Part shown: positions 6,978 through 8,384 of the stretch, in pieces
How the letters are laid out: every line of letters begins with the position of its first letter
Numbering within the stretch: position 1 is the stretch's first letter
Source: an uncultured Coleofasciculus sp.
GTDB taxonomy: Bacteria > Cyanobacteriota > Cyanobacteriia > Cyanobacteriales > Coleofasciculaceae
DNA length: 8,384 nucleotides
NCBI GenBank assembly: GCA_902805485.1
Contig: CADCTM010000752.1
Coordinates: 1-8,384, forward strand
Direction: 5' to 3'
Notes under the pieces: model-generated
The model's database searches: none
What the model was told of the DNA's origin: nothing
Seen by the model: only the letters and a program-made list of their open reading frames with translations
Program-made: the position numbers and the translations under genes

Positions 6978-7022
6978 CGCGCACGCTAACTCTTTCGACC
7001 GTATTTTTCTATAAAAGTAGCG

Positions 7023-7397
7023 ATGACCTCTATTAATGATGATAATGTTCGCCGTTACAGAGCCGTCCGTATTGAGTCCTAGTATACTCCTCCTATCTGC
7101 AACCCTTGCAACAACAGCCCAGTGCGGGAGCAGATGCGGGCAATCGTGCAAAGCACCCTTTCACCAAAACCCGGGCAAGCCACGACCTATCAACGAGTTG
7201 AACAGCCCGAAGATTATTCTCGTCCTTGGGCGATTGTTCGGCTGTTACCCGACTTGCGACATTACACGGTGGCGCGTTTTTTCAACAGGCAAGATGCAGA
7301 AGACCATCGTCGGTTTTTACATCGGTATATGCCAGCATCTGAGTTTCAGGTGGTTTTTGATGTACCCAACTCCAGAGAACCTGAAGACCAAACCTGA
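7023..7397 (+). CDS. small conserved-looking protein, 5' end doubtful
   Basis: I do not recognise this family. The convincing part starts at the GTG 7122 (or ATG 7134) and gives about 91 residues, soluble and charged, with RPWAIVRLLPDLRHYTVARFF and RQDAEDHRRFLHRYMP followed by FQVVFDVP. This looks like a small alpha/beta domain with no signal peptide. In the same frame an ATG at 7023 reads MTSINDDNVRRYRAVRIES, then TAG (7080-7082), then coding-like sequence that runs into the GTG region without another stop. A CAG-to-TAG change would explain this, making the original protein about 124 residues and the present gene broken or restarted. Without that change, the CDS is 7122-7397. Neither downstream start has a good ribosome-binding site. 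Its position after the DUF2238-like gene suggests the same decaying cluster. Confidence 0.5.
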
Positions 7398-7510
7398 CAC
7401 ACAAGCCAACAGGCATACCGTTAACCCAGTTAGAAATAGATCCGGGCGGCTCAGGGGTTTCCGGTTTAGCAGTACTATTTAGAACAGTCCTTCTAAATAC
7501 TTGCAATGCC
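7398..7510. other. intergenic leader before the integrase
   Basis: This is the gap between the small protein gene and the integrase. Its only notable element is the inverted repeat at 7476-7499. The integrase frame is open through most of it (from 7385), but the translated sequence has no start codon and no recognisable recombinase character. Confidence 0.5.
7476..7499. promoter_or_regulatory. perfect 9-bp inverted repeat upstream of the integrase
   Basis: TATTTAGAA (7476-7484) and TTCTAAATA (7491-7499) are exact reverse complements separated by 6 nt (CAGTCC). The AT-rich dyad ends 11 nt before the likely TTG start of the integrase. It could be an operator, a recombinase or excisionase site, or part of an attachment site; the sequence alone does not decide. 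It is not followed by a T-run, so a terminator is unlikely. Confidence 0.5.
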
Positions 7511-8384
7511 TTGGTCACTCGCTACCGGGATAAAAGTCCAGAAAACCTAAAGCTATCGGAACCCGTACCCCTCAACCGTCACCCAGCAGCGGTCTACCTC
7601 TCGAATTTGGCGCAAGGGTCTAGACCTACCATGAAACAGACCTTGGATGCGATCGCCTCTCTGTTGACCTCTGGCGAATGCGACCATTTGAGCTTGGACT
7701 GGGCAAAAATCAGGTATCACCATACCTCCAGCGTGCGGTCAGTTTTAATGCAACGGTATGCGCCCGCAACAGCAAATAAAATGTTGTCCGCTCTTAAGCG
7801 GGTTCTCAAGGAAGCTTACCGTCTGGATTTGCTCGGTGCCGACGATTACACAAAAGCTGTGGATTTACCTCGAATCAGTGAGTCAAGAAAACTCAAGGGG
7901 AGAGCGCTTAAAAGGAGTGAAATATCAGCCCTGATGCAAACCTGCACGAATTCTGATGCACCCATTGACGTGAGGGATGCGGCGCTGATTGCCATCTTGC
8001 GGGGAACCGGAATTCGACGAGCAGAACTGTGTCACCTTCTTCTTGAGGATTTTGAGCCGAATAGCGGGGCTTTGCAAGTTCGCCAAGGGAAGGGTCAAAA
8101 AGACCGGATAGTTTACTTACCTCAGGAGGCGATCGCCATTGTAGAGCGGTGGATTGCCGTTCGGGGTCAACAATCGGGACCACTGCTACTGCCCATCCGC
8201 AGCAGTGGGACGTTGCAGTGGAGGCAGATTACACCGGATGCCATACTCAAAATCGTGCAGCGTCGGGGTCAGATGGCAGGGATAGAGTCCTTCTCCCCCC
8301 ACGATTTTCGCCGCACCTTCTGTTCAGACCTCCTTGATGCTGGAGTGGATATCGCCACAGTGCAAAAACTCGCCGGTCATGCCT
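7511..8384 (+). CDS. tyrosine recombinase / phage-type integrase, partial at 3' end
   Basis: An open frame from 7385 (just after a TGA) runs through the window end and encodes a tyrosine recombinase. The N-terminal core-binding domain spans about 7570-7860, with NRHPAAVYLSNL and a TANKMLSALKRVLKEA helix. The catalytic domain follows: Arg in GTGIRRAEL (8015-8017), Lys in QGKGQKDR (8090-8092), His and Arg in SPHDFRRTF (8300-8302, 8309-8311) and the second His in LAGHA (8378-8380). The nucleophilic Tyr, expected within about 15 residues, lies beyond the edge. It would cut and rejoin DNA at specific sites, for example to integrate or excise a mobile element. The frame has no ATG until 7631, which is inside the core-binding domain; the TTG at 7511 is the only plausible start before the conserved part and lacks a Shine-Dalgarno sequence, so the start is uncertain. 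Two HIP1 sites (7649, 8129) suggest long residence in cyanobacterial DNA. Confidence 0.85.
   Translation, partial: MVTRYRDKSPENLKLSEPVPLNRHPAAVYLSNLAQGSRPTMKQTLDAIASLLTSGECDHLSLDWAKIRYHHTSSVRSVLMQRYAPATANKMLSALKRVLKEAYRLDLLGADDYTKAVDLPRISESRKLKGRALKRSEISALMQTCTNSDAPIDVRDAALIAILRGTGIRRAELCHLLLEDFEPNSGALQVRQGKGQKDRIVYLPQEAIAIVERWIAVRGQQSGPLLLPIRSSGTLQWRQITPDAILKIVQRRGQMAGIESFSPHDFRRTFCSDLLDAGVDIATVQKLAGHA

Noticed and set aside
7036..7482. 148-residue plus-strand frame
   Set aside because: It overlaps the frame at 7122-7397, which has clear protein-like sequence; this one is Cys/Arg-rich with no recognisable domain.
7908..8183. 91-residue minus-strand frame
   Set aside because: It is antisense to the catalytic domain of the integrase, where all active-site motifs are on the plus strand.

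Overview
The window looks like chromosomal DNA from a filamentous or otherwise complex cyanobacterium. Seven copies of the cyanobacterial octamer HIP1 (GCGATCGC) occur in 8.4 kb, at 323, 1500, 3420, 5962, 6807, 7649 and 8129. There is a heptanucleotide tandem-repeat array of the type seen in such genomes, and a zinc-ribbon Ser/Thr kinase fused to a WD40 propeller, which is a typical cyanobacterial architecture. Genus or species cannot be told from this sequence.

Left part (1-4652), intact genes. A short repeat array (8-80) precedes a two-gene plus-strand unit: a MuiA-type DUF4140/DUF4139 protein (104-1720), then, 3 nt later, an enlarged isochorismatase-fold cysteine hydrolase with nicotinamidase-like active-site and metal motifs (1724-2776). 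Converging on it from the minus strand is a 612-residue Ser/Thr protein kinase with seven WD40 repeats (2814-4652).

Middle part (about 4653-7400), a patchwork with clear signs of decay and by eye a higher GC content. It holds the 3' remnant of a DUF2382 (YsnF/AvaK-type) stress protein gene butted against the kinase's 5' side. A GC-rich repeat cluster follows (5011-5141), then a cation:proton antiporter cut to its first ~76 residues (5278-5508). Next is an apparently intact six-transmembrane voltage-gated-type ion channel with an unusual pore signature (5576-6382). After it come a DUF2238-like membrane protein whose well-placed ATG (6438) is followed five codons later by an in-frame TGA, and a small conserved-looking protein whose apparent 5' extension carries an in-frame TAG.

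Right end (7511-8384+). A tyrosine recombinase/integrase runs off the window. It lacks an obvious ATG start and has a perfect 9-bp inverted repeat just upstream. Its Arg, Lys, HxxR and second His are visible; the nucleophilic Tyr lies beyond the edge.

Together the middle and right parts read as an accessory ion-homeostasis/stress segment being eroded by rearrangement, repeat insertion and point nonsense changes beside an integrase. I found no CRISPR array, rRNA, tRNA or convincing terminator. I see no wholly new multi-gene system. The strongest leads are the atypical channel pore, the two start-proximal nonsense codons and the inverted repeat at the integrase.
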